From assembly GCA_963573305.1 (NCBI GenBank), contig OY754331.1, forward strand, positions 70,111,275 to 70,175,274: a stretch of DNA of 64,000 nucleotides, given 5' to 3'. The translations under genes and the position numbers were made by a program. The DNA is from Pyrrhosoma nymphula. Lineage: Eukaryota > Arthropoda > Insecta > Odonata > Coenagrionidae. The notes beneath the pieces were generated by a model, which saw nothing but the letters and a program-made list of their open reading frames with translations, searched no databases and was not told the DNA's origin. Shown piece after piece: positions 22,632 through 33,650 of the stretch; within the stretch, counting starts at the first letter, position 1; each line of letters opens with the position of its first letter.

Positions 22632-23248
22632 CAGTAGAAACTCCATATAACGAGTAGGGCATAAAACGAGAAGCTCGAATTTGTGAGGGATGGCAAAGAA
22701 CGATTTATAACCCTATGATTTACATGTAAAACAAATTGGAATTAGCGTGGACAACAACCAGCCTCCACTGGGGTCGTTTACTATTACGAGTGGTAAATGT
22801 CTGCTTCATTCTCGGCAAATGTACACAAACTTGTGCTCTGTCATTGGAATTATATGGCTAGCAGTATTTTTTCTGCACAATTTGGCGTTCAAATGCTCAT
22901 TTCGGACATTCACGGTATGCCCGTATTCACACAAATAAATTTCTCGTAAGTTCGTGCATTTCCAGTTTAATATTCCAGTGTATGACATCTAACGTGGAAT
23001 TTGATGTCATCGAAAGTGAATATGATAATAAGTAATTGAAGTGTTCGAAAATATGATTTTTAATAGCTATCTCAATAGAATGTTTTTGCCACTCACCAAA
23101 ACTTTCCACAATAATGGCTAAATTAGCGTTACAGTTGTAGGAATTCACTGTGGAGTGATTATTTAATCATCTTCGGTATTAACGAGAGTTCTATTTAGTG
23201 AGTGATTTTTCAGATCCCGAGAGCTCTCACTATATAGGGCTTCTACTG
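22632..23248. mobile_element. 617 bp MITE with CAGTAGAA termini and TA TSD
   Basis: The left end CAGTAGAAACTCCATATAAC and the inverted right end (reading CAGTAGAAGCCCTATATAGT inward) are flanked by TA at 22630-22631 and 23249-23250. The inside has no transposase. It is a non-autonomous pogo/Tigger-like element whose TIRs differ from those of the neighbouring 19715-22473 element. Confidence 0.7.
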
Positions 23249-23874
23249 TATGTAGCTAGTTGGTAGTTTACTTTTACAGATTTTTACAGATTCTGGACTA
23301 CTGCATTTTGTGAACTGTTTTTGCTGGTGATGGTCTCTGACTTTCGTTGAAAGCCATGACACATTCTTGTTGGATTATTAAAATAAATCAACTGCTAAAG
23401 CTATTATAAATGATTTCCTTCATCGGTTATGCATATGTTCTACCACCATTTACACATATCCAATTTTCTCATTATCCTCCCCATCCATCCTCATTACCTT
23501 GATTATAATTGTTAATTGGGACTTCAACATCTTCTTACCCTAAATATATGGTATCCTTGCCTTTTTTTATTTCCATAAAATTCTTCTCCTAACCTTCTTC
23601 CTTCCCGTGCCCAATTTGACTATTCTGTTGGGCAATTTCTTTATCTATATTAATGGAGTCATACTTCGTGAGGCTAATTGAGTGAAACCTTCAGTAAATG
23701 TCATTGTGTCGCTATACTTTGGAGAGGATCTAATGTAAATTTACTGATTAAAAGTTTGGGAAAAATTATATTATCTTTCTCTTAATATTTTTCTTGACAA
23801 ATCAGATTGTGTATGCATCCTAGATTGCAATAATTTTACTTGTTTTTCATATGCACTTTATTTTCTCATTTCAG

Positions 23875-23995
23875 TCAAGGTATATCACTGCCCTCTACTT
23901 CACCTTCAGCAGCTTAACCTCTGTAGGATTTGGCAATGTGGCTCCTAATACGGATGCTGAAAAAATTTTTACAATATGTGTGATGTTGGTTGGAT
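23875..23995 (+). CDS. sei: ERG-type K+ channel exon: pore helix, selectivity filter, start of S6
   Basis: Starts after tttcag with TCA AGG (S-R), in phase 0. It encodes SRYITALYFTFSSLTSVGFG and NVAPNTDAEKIFTICVMLVG. The pore helix and the selectivity filter SVGFGN are intact; the Phe in place of the usual Tyr in the filter is the ERG/EAG signature. It ends GTTGGAT|gtaagt in phase 1, and the Ser codon is completed by CC in the next exon. Confidence 0.96.
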
Positions 23996-26049
23996 GTAAG
24001 TAGATTTTATCCTTTCAGTATTTCATTAATGTAGAAGTTATTCAAAACCTATTTAGTTGTTGGAATTTGTGCACAATAATCCCAAAGTACAGACTTTTAT
24101 GGGTCCACATTATTCATGGGCCAGGTGCTATGCTTAGAGGTTGGGATTGCCCTCTTCAGACCACTGATAACTTTTAGTAATTGACTGAGCAGATTGGAGC
24201 CAAAAAGAGTTTTAAAGGTGGTCATTTTATTTTGGGAAAGGAATTTAGAGGTTATTGGGTGAGAGTTCTGCCAAAGGTAGTCTACTACAGGTTCAAAACT
24301 AGGGATGGGCTGATGCCAAAAATTCGGTTCTCAATGCCAAAAATGTCACAATACCATTAATTTTCAATACTTGATTCTTTAATGTAAGTAAATAAACTCA
24401 TCTATTGATAGGAATTAGTATACCAGTGACTATATTTAACACCATTCATTCCATAAATTCAATACCTACATAATTGTATTTAAGATTGCATTAAGGTGGA
24501 GACTTGTCAACCATTTCTGTTGTCAACCAATTAGTTAAAAAGCTTGTTTGAGGACATAAACGTTTTATATAAATAGCTGAAAACTCACAAGGTACCAATA
24601 TATGCCTACGCAGGTAGGTACTTTTCTTACCATGCAGAGGAAAATAAAGCACGAAAGTTCTTGAACAACTGAACTACTTGAGGTGTTTTGAATGTCATTT
24701 CATTCTAATTCCAGCTGAACTGTTATGATAAACTATATTTTCATTACTTTTCCTCATTCCTAAACTATGTGCAAAGTGAACAGTGATGGGGCATTAAATA
24801 GCATCAGGTATAAGCTAATTTTTTATGCGTTTTTGCCGTAAATGGTTTGTTTTGGCCACTATCTGTAAAATATAACTGCTCAAGGCTTGACTATTTATCA
24901 ACATATGTTGAAACTTCTATTTTAAGCTTTTTAAGGGATCAACTCCTTGCACTTAAATGTGTAAAGTTGGAAAAATTTTCAAATGGAGGAAATGAAAATT
25001 ATTTTAAAATTGGCCTGGGCCTAAAAAAGTGTTAAGTAATGGAAAATGTAAGATTGAGGAGGGGAAAATTGAAGTTTTGCTCTCTTTTCTCATTAGACGT
25101 TTGCATAGGTATTTTGATATAGGCATAGACATTGAATTAACAGTGTTTTGGAATTAAGTCGACTCTTGATATTTCTGATACTAATTAGAATCAAGTGTCA
25201 TCGAGGGGTCGGCAGGCATCAAATCCCATCCCTTTTTTCGCGACCGGAATCACGTCATAAGCAAATTTATGGATTTCCCATAAACATAACAGAATTTTCT
25301 TTGAAATGTGATTATGTGTATGAAATTTGAGACATTTTGTAAATTTTTTAGCATATATATATATAAGTTCTAAATAATTAGTTTATATATATATATAGTG
25401 CAGAGACAGATTGGTTGCCATTTGTATGGGCAACAACATGCTTTTGCATGCGACTTGCCAAAACTTTTTAATGTATTTCAAGTGGACTTGCAGAGCCATT
25501 TACACTTGCATTTGATATCGAAAGTCGCTTGCTGCTAGTAACTTGCACAATAAACTTGCCAGAGTAAACCCACCTTTATAGTGGTAAATTTACTACCATG
25601 CAACAACAGTTTTAAAATAACTTTGCGATTTCTGCATAAAACAATGTGAATTGATAGTATGTAACACAAAAATGCTGAACATCGTTTTGTGGGTATTTGG
25701 CATATTTATGAGTGAAACCAGTAGTCATTTAAGCTGTGAAATGGTTAAATATCTGACTTATTGCAAAGTTAAAGGATTGATTACACAAAGTTAAAGCCAT
25801 CCTTCTCTCTTTTATAGTGCAAATGGCTCCAGCCATTGTCTGCCTGCTCTACTAATGAATATTTGGTTCCCACTGCTTACATATTTCTGAATCAGACTGT
25901 ATCATTATGATTAGCTACGCAGCGAGGGCAAGCAGGTGTGGTTTCCCCTCTGATGTAGGCAGCCCACCACACTCACCCCTCACCTTAGGCAATCTCTGGC
26001 TCAGAATGTGGACTCTTCCAGTTTAAGAAAAATTTTTAATGCATTAGTG

Positions 26050-26721
26050 CTGGGGTCTCCAAGCTTATCGTAATGAGGGCCACAATGGGTGCTTGAACAC
26101 TTTTCAGCAGGTCGTAGTAAAAATAGTAAATAGGAAACTCGAGATATGAGTTTCATCAAAATCAGAAAATTTTATTGTTACAGAATATATGAAATTATAA
26201 TATCGTATATTGATGATGACGAACACTACCAGCAAATTGTAATACATATATTCATCACAAAACTATTTATATGAAAGATGTTATTGTGTTTGTGCTATTG
26301 AAATCTTATTAAATTAAGATTTAAAGTTTGAAACACTAGTTACTTATATCCCAGCAAGGGGCAAGGGCCCAGCCACATTGACACACAGGTTCCCGTAAGA
26401 TCACTGAAGTTAAGCAATGTTGGCCCCGGATGGAGGTTGGATGGGTGACCATAAGTACCTTCACTGTGGCGCTCTTGTCCCCTGTCTGCACGTGGCAGAT
26501 AGGCATGCGGTTAGCACAATGGACCAAGTAGATCTAAGTGCCCGGGCTCCTATCGAAGGTCCCCCCTACAAACAATCTATCTATCTATCTACATCCCAGC
26601 AATATTACTCTAAGCATAATACCATCCAAGCAAAATCAATGTGGCAAATTTCCACATAATTCTTCTGCGGGCCGGATAAAATCATCTTGCGGGCCAGATG
26701 TGGCTACTTTGGAGACCCCTG
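26050..26721. mobile_element. Non-autonomous hAT-like element, interrupted by a 5S SINE
   Basis: The left end CTGGGGTCTCCAAGC and the inverted right end CAGGGGTCTCCAAAG are typical hAT-type termini, and CATTAGTG / CATTAGTT (26042-26049 and 26722-26729) form a near-perfect 8 bp target duplication. The right interior reads, on the minus strand, GCCACATCTGGCCCGC and GGCCCGCAG, as in many arthropod hAT elements. No transposase is present. A 5S SINE lies inside. Confidence 0.6.
26348..26602 (+). mobile_element. 5S-rRNA-derived SINE, copy 2, with 10 bp TSD and (CTAT)n tail
   Basis: Starts GGGCAAGGGCCCAGCCACAT and follows 5S rRNA through CACTGAAGTTAAGCAATG and GTTGGATGGGTGACC (to about 26450). It then joins the same 3' region as copy 1 (GCTCTTGTCCC, GTGGCAGATAGGCATG, GGCTCCTATCGAAGG) without copy 1's extra GC-rich block. 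It ends in ATCTATCTATCTATC. ATCCCAGCAA at 26348-26357 and 26593-26602 is an exact TSD. It is nested inside an hAT-like element. Confidence 0.85.
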
Positions 26722-26949
26722 CATTAGTTCATCATCATGGATCCTCATTTATTGTAGCCATAGAATATGTTTTTCAATTCAATGTTTTATTTGTCCAAGG
26801 ATTTGCAAAACAAACATAAGACAAGTCAAAATAAAATAACTGTAGCCAGTTATACCAAAAAAAAGTTGAATGTTATGTTGAAAATGTGTGCTCTTTTTTA
26901 AATCTGTGCGTTGATAATGTTTTTTTATCAATTGATCTTTAATTTTCAG

Positions 26950-27110
26950 CCCTCATGTATGCCAGTATATTTGGAAATGTATCGGCCATCATTCAAAGGT
27001 TATACTCAGGAACAGCAAGGTATCACACACAAATGTTGAGAGTGCGGGAATTTATTCGGTTTCATCAAATTCCAAATCCATTGAGACAACGATTAGAGGA
27101 GTATTTCCAG
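26950..27110 (+). CDS. sei: ERG-type K+ channel exon: S6 and start of C-linker
   Basis: Follows ttttcag, with CC completing Ser. It encodes the distal S6 gate LMYASIFGNVSAIIQRLYSG and then the C-linker TARYHTQMLRVREFIRFHQ and IPNPLRQRLEEYFQ. The S6 Tyr and Phe (YASIF) that form the drug-binding site of human ERG are conserved. It ends TTCCAG|gtatga in phase 0. Confidence 0.96.
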
Positions 27111-28813
27111 GTATGATAGTTTGTCTTTTGTGTATTGTAGAAATTATACCTTGGGAGTAGGTCATTTGCTTTTGAGTTGAATTTATTGTAATGTTTTTAA
27201 GATTTTTTAAGGGAGAAGTATTCAGATATTTCTAACCTGATTTTTAAGGTCATATTTTGCCTTTAAATATTGCTATAATAATGCCAGAACTGTGTATATT
27301 GGCCATTTTATTTAAACCTGGATAAACTGAGTCAATTCATGATTTTAAAGAGAATTTCCTCAATTGCACCCATTCTTGTGTGACATTAATTAATAAAATG
27401 AGCGTTTCATAAGAATATTAAGTGACATTAATTCACTATCAAATAAATGAGTGTATTGAATTAGCATTTATATTGTTTGGTGCTTAAAGGCAATACTTGG
27501 CACAATATGATACAATAATATTAGCATATTTTTGCTTATCCTTTTCCTTTTCACTGTGATCATTTATTATATTTATGAGTGTTGGGTGAAATTTTATTGA
27601 GAGTGTTGTGCTGGTAATGGGAGCTTTTAACAGACTTACAGAAAGATCTTTAAATTGTGAGTTTTTAAAGTATGCCTTATTTTATCCTTAATTTTGCCTT
27701 ACATGACAACTAAAATACACATCCTTATTCCTATGAGATTACAAAGTAATGCAAGCAATACATTACCCTCCTATCGTGGACTTCAATATCACTTTGCCTT
27801 GTTACTTCATCTGTCTGTATACTTTGTTCCTCCTAAATTCCTCAAATAGCTTCTTTTCCTCCTTTTTAGTTCCTTGTACCTATTGATTCATATATCTTTT
27901 GGTCCACCTGATTGTCAAATCCTAATAAAAAAAGTCAATTCTCAAAGGCCTCTAGTCTATTTTCATCTTCCTCTCTCATAGTCCAGGTTTCACGACTTAT
28001 CTCCCTATAAAAGTTTGATATCTTCTCTGCATCTTTACTCAAGTGTCCCCATCATTAGATTTTTACTCTTTGTGTCAATTTTTTCCATTCCTATTTTCAT
28101 TGTAAATAGTGCCTGGATATGTGAAGTGCTCTACCAGTTCTTACTTTTGCCCTCCTACTTTGATGATCAAATGAGCTGTCTGTTTTCTCTAGAATCTTGT
28201 TACCCTTGTCTACTTATGATTACTCTTTAATCTGTGCATTGTACACTGAATATGAGTGCAAAATTAACTGATCTCCCTTTGAATCTAATTAATTTAAATA
28301 ACCCTCCTCCAATTTCCATTCCCAACCCAAGATGATCTATAAGAATCCTGCTAAAAATGCAAATTTCCATATATTGTTGAAAAACTCTTGATGCACATGA
28401 GTGAGGAAATGTAAACAATAAAAAAAGACTCATTATAATTTTTGCTACTGAAGTATAATTATGGTCTGGTGTTTTTGTTGATAGCCATTGAGTCAAGTAC
28501 TGGTTTCTCAGTTTAGCTCTTTAAAATTATTCATGATCATTATTTGTCTTAACGAAAGCATGATAGAATAAAAATGCTCCAAAAGAGATAGTTCTCAATC
28601 AGTATTTTATCTTAAGTAAAGTCTAATTGGAAGTTTAAAAAAAATCTTATCCATCAAATTTATCTGATGACCACACCTTAATGTTGTGCATTATTTTATC
28701 ATTGATTTTCTGAAACAAATTATTTCTTTTTGTTTTCCAAACTCCTTAAAACACATGATGATGATGATGAATTATATCACTTCATGATTATATGTTGCTT
28801 TATATTCCTGCAG
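27111..28813 (+). other. 1.7 kb intron in the C-linker
   Basis: GT-AG intron; AT-rich, with a C/T-rich stretch at about 27760-28230. No gene or element recognised. Confidence 0.65.
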
Positions 28814-28962
28814 CATGCTTGGACTTACACAAATGGCATCGACATGAATAGTGTGCTGAAAGGCTTCCCTGAGTGCCTTCAAGCGGACATCTGTCTCCAC
28901 CTCAACCGTAACCTACTTACAAATTGCTCAGCCTTTGACGGGGCCTCTCCAGGGTGCCTAAG
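28814..28962 (+). CDS. sei: ERG-type K+ channel exon: C-linker
   Basis: Starts after ctgcag in phase 0 and encodes HAWTYTNGIDMNSVLKGFP, ECLQADICLHLNRNLLTNC and SAFDGASPGCLR. These are the C-linker helices that connect S6 to the cyclic-nucleotide-binding homology domain and mediate tetramer contacts. It ends CTAAG|gtaata in phase 2 and joins R-ALSMKFKTTHAPPG in the next exon. Confidence 0.95.
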
Positions 28963-30284
28963 GTAATACTTAATAGTTAATATGTAGCAATATCAATAAT
29001 GAATGATGGCAATGAAACCTGATGCTTGCCTGAAACTTGAGGGAAGATATGTATCAAAAAAAGTAGATATGCATGTAATAATAATATTATTTATCCAAAT
29101 GTCATTTCGACATGATATAAAACAGGTATTATAGAAAATTGGAACAATATCTACCAATACAAAAATAACAAATTGGCCAAATATGCCCATTTCATGAAAA
29201 TAGGAAATCAGGAGGTACATTCAAGATATTCACTAGCATTATCGTACAGCTTATCAGTTGGAAAAGCTTTTACCCTTTTCCTACATCAAGAGATTTTACA
29301 TTGGTTCCAGAAATTTGCATAGTATCCAGGAAAAAAATTAAATAATAATTTATTTGTCTCAAGTGATTTATTGTTACCTTTTGAGCCTTTTATATCATCA
29401 CCAAGGAAAAACTATTTAATATTTATTCATTAACAATAGCAAGAATTTTAATAATCAAATATGATCAGCTGAAGTGAACATCCGTGGTATACCTATCCCC
29501 GCCCATCTCACTTAATTGCCATGATCTTTTTTACTTGTATCCCCTCATGTCTCAGGGTAAGGGTTAAGTTGTCTTTTACTAGAGACACCATACAAGGCAT
29601 AAGGAGGTGATTTTACAGTTAAAGTCTTCTCTTCTTAGGCAAAATGATATATATTTCTTAGACATTGCATACATTAAGCATAAGTCATTGAGACTTCCGG
29701 TCATGTGATTGTGCATACCACAGTTCTTCATAAAGCTCTATCAATGTATTTTACATGACCGTAATATTAATTGGGGAAGAAAATGGAAATGAAATTACAT
29801 GTGTGATCTTTTTTGCTTTCTTCAGGTCAGTGTATCCTCTGTATGAAAGTAGTAATGAAAATTGTCTTATGTATTTATTATTGGGGTAAAATTCAACCCA
29901 TGAAAATCCAAATAGCATGTTGTGTGAAGTGCAAATGTGCACATACATTAAGTACAACCATATGTTTTAATGTCGTAGCTTAAGCAGATGGGCAAAAATA
30001 TTTGATCTATTAATATTTAGTGACTTGCGCTTACTAATGGTGGATTTTTCGCTGATGAGTCATCTTGGAATGTGGTTTCTTAATCACCAAATCAGTTTCA
30101 CTCAGTGCTGTGGATTATAGAAGGATCTCTCCATTTAATAGCTACGTTTATGCACTAGAAAGCCTAGCTTACTGAGGGTCCCAATATTACTTTTTTATAC
30201 TGCCCTAGATCCACATATTTAATGGACTTTTCACATTTTTGCTTGTTTTCAAAACTTTGCTGACTACATACTTATTTCTTGCAG
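28963..30284 (+). other. 1.3 kb intron with one copy of a diverged dispersed repeat
   Basis: GT-AG intron. Roughly 29605-30010 is a diverged copy of a sequence found again at about 32115-32500 in another intron of the same gene. Otherwise AT-rich with no gene. Confidence 0.65.
29605..30010 (+). repeat. Diverged intronic repeat, copy A
   Basis: Shares with copy B an ordered series of words: CACAGTTCTTC, AAAT(G/T)GAAATGA, ATTACATG, GATCTTTTTT, AGCATGTTGTGTG (copy B: CAGTATGTTGTGTG), GCAAATGTGCAC (B: AAATATGCAC), CAACCATATGTTT (B: AACCATGTGTTT) and CAAAAATA(T/C)TTGAT. The direct orientation and substantial divergence point to an old dispersed element or an old segmental duplication within the gene. 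Confidence 0.55.
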
Positions 30285-30427
30285 GGCACTTTCAATGAAG
30301 TTCAAGACAACACATGCTCCTCCAGGTGACACGCTAGTGCACCGAGGGGATGTCCTCACATCCTTATATTTCATCTCCCGAGGATCAATAGAAATTCTAA
30401 AAGATGATATAGTTATGGCAATACTTG
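30285..30427 (+). CDS. sei: ERG-type K+ channel exon: cyclic-nucleotide-binding homology domain, part 1
   Basis: Follows ttgcag. The first base completes Arg, then ALSMKFKTTHAPPGDTLVHR and GDVLTSLYFISRGSIEILKD lead to DIVMAILG. This is the first half of the CNB homology domain beta roll. In KCNH channels the domain does not bind cAMP. It ends CTTG|gtaagt in phase 1, completed to Gly by the next exon. Confidence 0.95.
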
Positions 30428-31374
30428 GTAAGTTCAATGTTAGTATGAGCCTAATGGCATGCTAGATACTTTTATTAACATTGTGTTTTAAACCTTAAAT
30501 ATTTCACATCTCTCTATACTAGAATTACATGTTAGATAATTTTGTGACCTACAACATTTGCTCAAACCTATCTCATTAAAATGTAAAATGGGAGTTTCTG
30601 TTATCTGCAGGAGAATTTTTATTCCCAGCTTCCATATTTGTAGCATATGTATCTTCTTTAAGTATTTTGGAGTCCCTTTCAGCTGGGATGCATCAAGCTA
30701 CTCTTTGTGTATATAGCATCCTTCTTATGCTACACAGAGTCAAATTAAAGATACCACTCATTAACCCCTCAAGTAGGGATATAATATTTAAGCATTGAAC
30801 TCCTCAGGGGGTATTTAAATTGATGTATAAGGAAAGTGGACGTATGCCTTACATCGAAATGCTGCTGGGACAGAAAATAGTTCACATGTACGTTGAAAAG
30901 GCTTGAGAGGTTAAAGGTATCATGATGGTTTATATACTATGCATATTCACTGAGAAAATTAATTGCTGTAATTAGCCCTAGTTGCAAATATAAAATATCT
31001 ATTCCACTCAGCTTACCAAGGCATCCTCTTTGTGTGAGATACCAATATGTATGCAATTATTAAATTACATGCAACATATTTTTAAGCTCTACACTTATGA
31101 AAGATTTGCTCTTAATTGTTCCTTTTTTCCTGAATCAAAATTGTTTTCAAAGAGGAGGCTGTATTCCCTTTCTCTCTTTACCTTAAATTTCATAATCTAT
31201 GTAAATCATGTCTTGTGATATACTAATTGGCCTAATTTTTTTAGTTTATTTGAGTTTTCTATAGCACTCTGAGTGGTTGCCTTGATCGTAGAGACTAAAT
31301 TAGAAAGCAAAGTGTGAAGTTGTTATATTTTATATAGGCAAATGCTCACTCCTTTGATTTGATTATACTTTCAG
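30428..31374 (+). other. 0.95 kb intron in the CNB homology domain
   Basis: GT-AG intron, AT-rich; nothing else recognised. Confidence 0.65.
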
Positions 31375-31568
31375 GTAAGGATGACATTTTTGGAGAAAAC
31401 CCATGTCTTCATCCAACGCTGGGGAAATCATCATGTAATGTTCGTGCCCTCACCTATTGTGACCTGCACAAGATACATCGGGATGATCTCCTTGATGTAT
31501 TAGATCTATATCCTGAATTTTTTGAGTCTTTCACTCACAACTTGGAGATAACTTTCAACATGCGGGAT
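31375..31568 (+). CDS. sei: ERG-type K+ channel exon: CNB homology domain, part 2, with intrinsic-ligand strand
   Basis: Follows tttcag with GT completing Gly (GKDDIFGENP). It encodes LGKSSCNVRALTYCDLHKIH, RDDLLDVLDLYPEFFESFTH and NLEITFNMRD, the end of the CNB homology domain. The strand that occupies the nucleotide pocket in ERG channels usually reads FNL; here it is FNM. It ends CGGGAT|gtaagt in phase 0. The frame continuing past 31568 to 31712 is intron read-through. Confidence 0.95.
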
Positions 31569-33258
31569 GTAAGTTATCTTTCTTTTTTTATTGGGTTTCT
31601 ACCTAAAACCTCTAAAAGGTGGTGTGGACGTGTTCTGCATTGCTTTTTCTTTCGTGTATACCATAATGTAATGAAAATGTTGGTTGTTAAAGTACTATTT
31701 ACCATCCATTAAAAACTGACCTCTATTAAAAAGATAATGCTGTATTAGTAAAAGCTAGTTTGTTGGAGAAGTCATCTTCATCATGCTATAATCTAGAGTA
31801 GTTATGTTGCTGATGCCTCTACTAGATTAAAAGCATCTAAATAGAAATTTTAATCATGAGGTTAGTATTGAACTATGTATATTCAATTTACTAGAATAAA
31901 GCAGCAACTCAAATGCTCACTGTTTATGCAAGGATCTCAGAAACTGCAGAAAAGTAAAAATAAGTCTACATTATTTTATCTCCATTTAATCATGCCATTT
32001 GGTTGGCCATGTAGCTATTCATTTGGCAATTTAATAGTCGATAAGCTAGCTATGTTGCTTAACAGCTTCTCTTTTCTATAAATTGCCAATATGATGTAAT
32101 AATATTTTAAAAGTTAGGTGATTGCATAGTTGAAGATCCATCATCTTAGGGCTAAGGTGATACATACATATTTCTTGGTCCTTTCATACATTGAGAAGTG
32201 AATGTTTACATCACAGTTCTTCTTAAAGATATATTAAACAATTCTTGTGAGTGTAAAGTTAGTTGGGAATGAAAATTGAAATGACATTACATGCTGATCA
32301 TCTTTTTTTCCATCATTAGGCAAGTACATCCTTAGCATTAAATAAGTATTAAAATTATGTAATTTATTTTGGTGGCACAATGTAACTGATGAAAACCTTA
32401 ACAGTATGTTGTGTGCAGTTAAAATATGCACTTACACATAGTTTAACCATGTGTTTCAATGTCATTGCTATAGTAGATGTACAAAAATACTTGATATTTT
32501 ATGTATATGCCTTATGTCTGCACATCATGAATTTTTTTCTTCATCTTGAAATGCTCTACAAAGAAATGTAGTAAATTGCAATGTCATAATTCAACATCGA
32601 ATAGTTTCACAGTAACAAGCCCGCAACTGTGTTGCATATGATAGTAACGTGTTTATGTTCAGTAAATGTAGTCATTTTAAATTAGTTCAGGATTGAGTTC
32701 TTGTTGATATCAAAAGAAAATGTAATTTGGGACCAGAGTAACTGATTATTAGGGATTTAATCAGTGATTTATTTACCATTAAATCATTTAAATTATGCAA
32801 TGGAAACCCCATTACCCAATGAAGATAATTTGTCATAAAGATTTTATTAATTTGAAACCTATGCCTCAAATAAAATTGAGTAAAAAACGCCTGATGTAAT
32901 GGTGGTGATGTGCATCCATATGAAAAAAAAGCTTTGTTGTTCAATGTTTTTATTTTTATCACATTGGGCATGCTTTGCCTCTCTGTAGCATAATTTTGTG
33001 CCCAATTTTGTCCATTATTATGCCATTGAATGATGAAATACACTTCGTGCCTTTGATACTATAAATAATAAGGAAAGAGCAAAATATTTTTCTTTTTATC
33101 ATGGTTATTCTTTTTATTGTGCCAGAGTGTTTAAGCATTTCACATTCTTTTGTGGAATCTTATCGCTCACTAAGAAAAGCTGTTACCTACTGAACTGTCA
33201 TGTTCTCAGTTTTCATTCATGGCCATGATACATGAGCTTATTTTTTTTGCCCTAATAG
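31569..33258 (+). other. 1.7 kb intron with the second copy of the diverged repeat
   Basis: GT-AG intron. Copy B of the repeat seen at 29605-30010 occupies about 32115-32500. The acceptor before 33259 is ccctaatag. No gene recognised. Confidence 0.65.
32115..32500 (+). repeat. Diverged intronic repeat, copy B
   Basis: Same orientation and same order of shared words as copy A at 29605-30010 (CACAGTTCTTCTTAAA, ATGACATTACATG, GATCATCTTTTTTTCC, TATGTTGTGTGCAG, CATGTGTTTCAATGTC, ACAAAAATACTTGAT). The pair could be an unclassified transposable element or an ancestral tandem intron duplication. Confidence 0.55.
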
Positions 33259-33650
33259 GAAGAACTGGCTGGAGTTGATCCACGTAACACGCGGCACAAG
33301 GCATTCATTGCAGCAGCTGCGCGGCGAAGATCGAGCTCTCAGGAGCAGGATTCAGATGTCCGGCGGCAAGCTTACAAACCCCCCCGAAGACGTCACAGGC
33401 CAGTTCAACAGAAAGCATCAGTGGGGGCCAATGGGACAACGACGGGCGGTGAGACTGATGGTCCCATCGGAGTAGGCGAATACTTCTTCAACAACAGCAG
33501 TAACGAATACGATGGGGAAGGGGGGAGTGGGAGGGCAGGTGGGCAGCCAGCTGCAGTGGACACACACTTACAAACTCTCAGGCAGCAGCATATATTTTTG
33601 GATTCACTTGACAGGAGACGACATGAGTCGAGTGAAGATGGATCAGACTT
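33259..33650 (+). CDS. sei: ERG-type K+ channel exon: low-complexity cytoplasmic C-terminal region
   Basis: Starts after aatag with GAA GAA CTG GCT GGA in phase 0 and encodes 130 full codons. It begins EELAGVDPRNTRHKAFIAAA, has an Arg-rich run (ARRRSSSQEQDSDVRR, KPPRRRHRPVQQK), then Gly/Thr/Asn-rich sequence (GANGTTTGGETDGPIGVGEY) and ends HESSEDGSDL/F. Like the ERG C-terminus generally, it is probably disordered; RRRSSS and RRRHESS are plausible basophilic-kinase sites. It is noticeably GC-richer than the introns. It ends GACTT|gtgagt in phase 2 and completes Phe in the next exon. Confidence 0.88.

Larger units (their letters stand above)
19048..23874 (+). other. 4.8 kb intron between the turret and pore exons
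   Basis: GT-AG intron largely occupied by repeats: a solo Penelope-like terminal segment (about 19180-19370), a 2.76 kb TIR element (19715-22473) holding a 5S-derived SINE, and a 617 bp MITE (22632-23248). The C/T-rich stretches around 19430-19700 and 23440-23660 have no identifiable content. Confidence 0.75.
23996..26949 (+). other. 3.0 kb intron within S6
   Basis: GT-AG intron. It contains (TA)n runs near 25350-25398 and an hAT-like element with nested 5S SINE (26050-26721). The remaining sequence is AT-rich, with no gene recognised. Confidence 0.7.

Noticed and set aside
31569..31712. Extension of the CNB-domain exon past 31568
   Set aside because: The gtaagt donor and the exact phase match with the exon at 33259 show that this is intron read-through.
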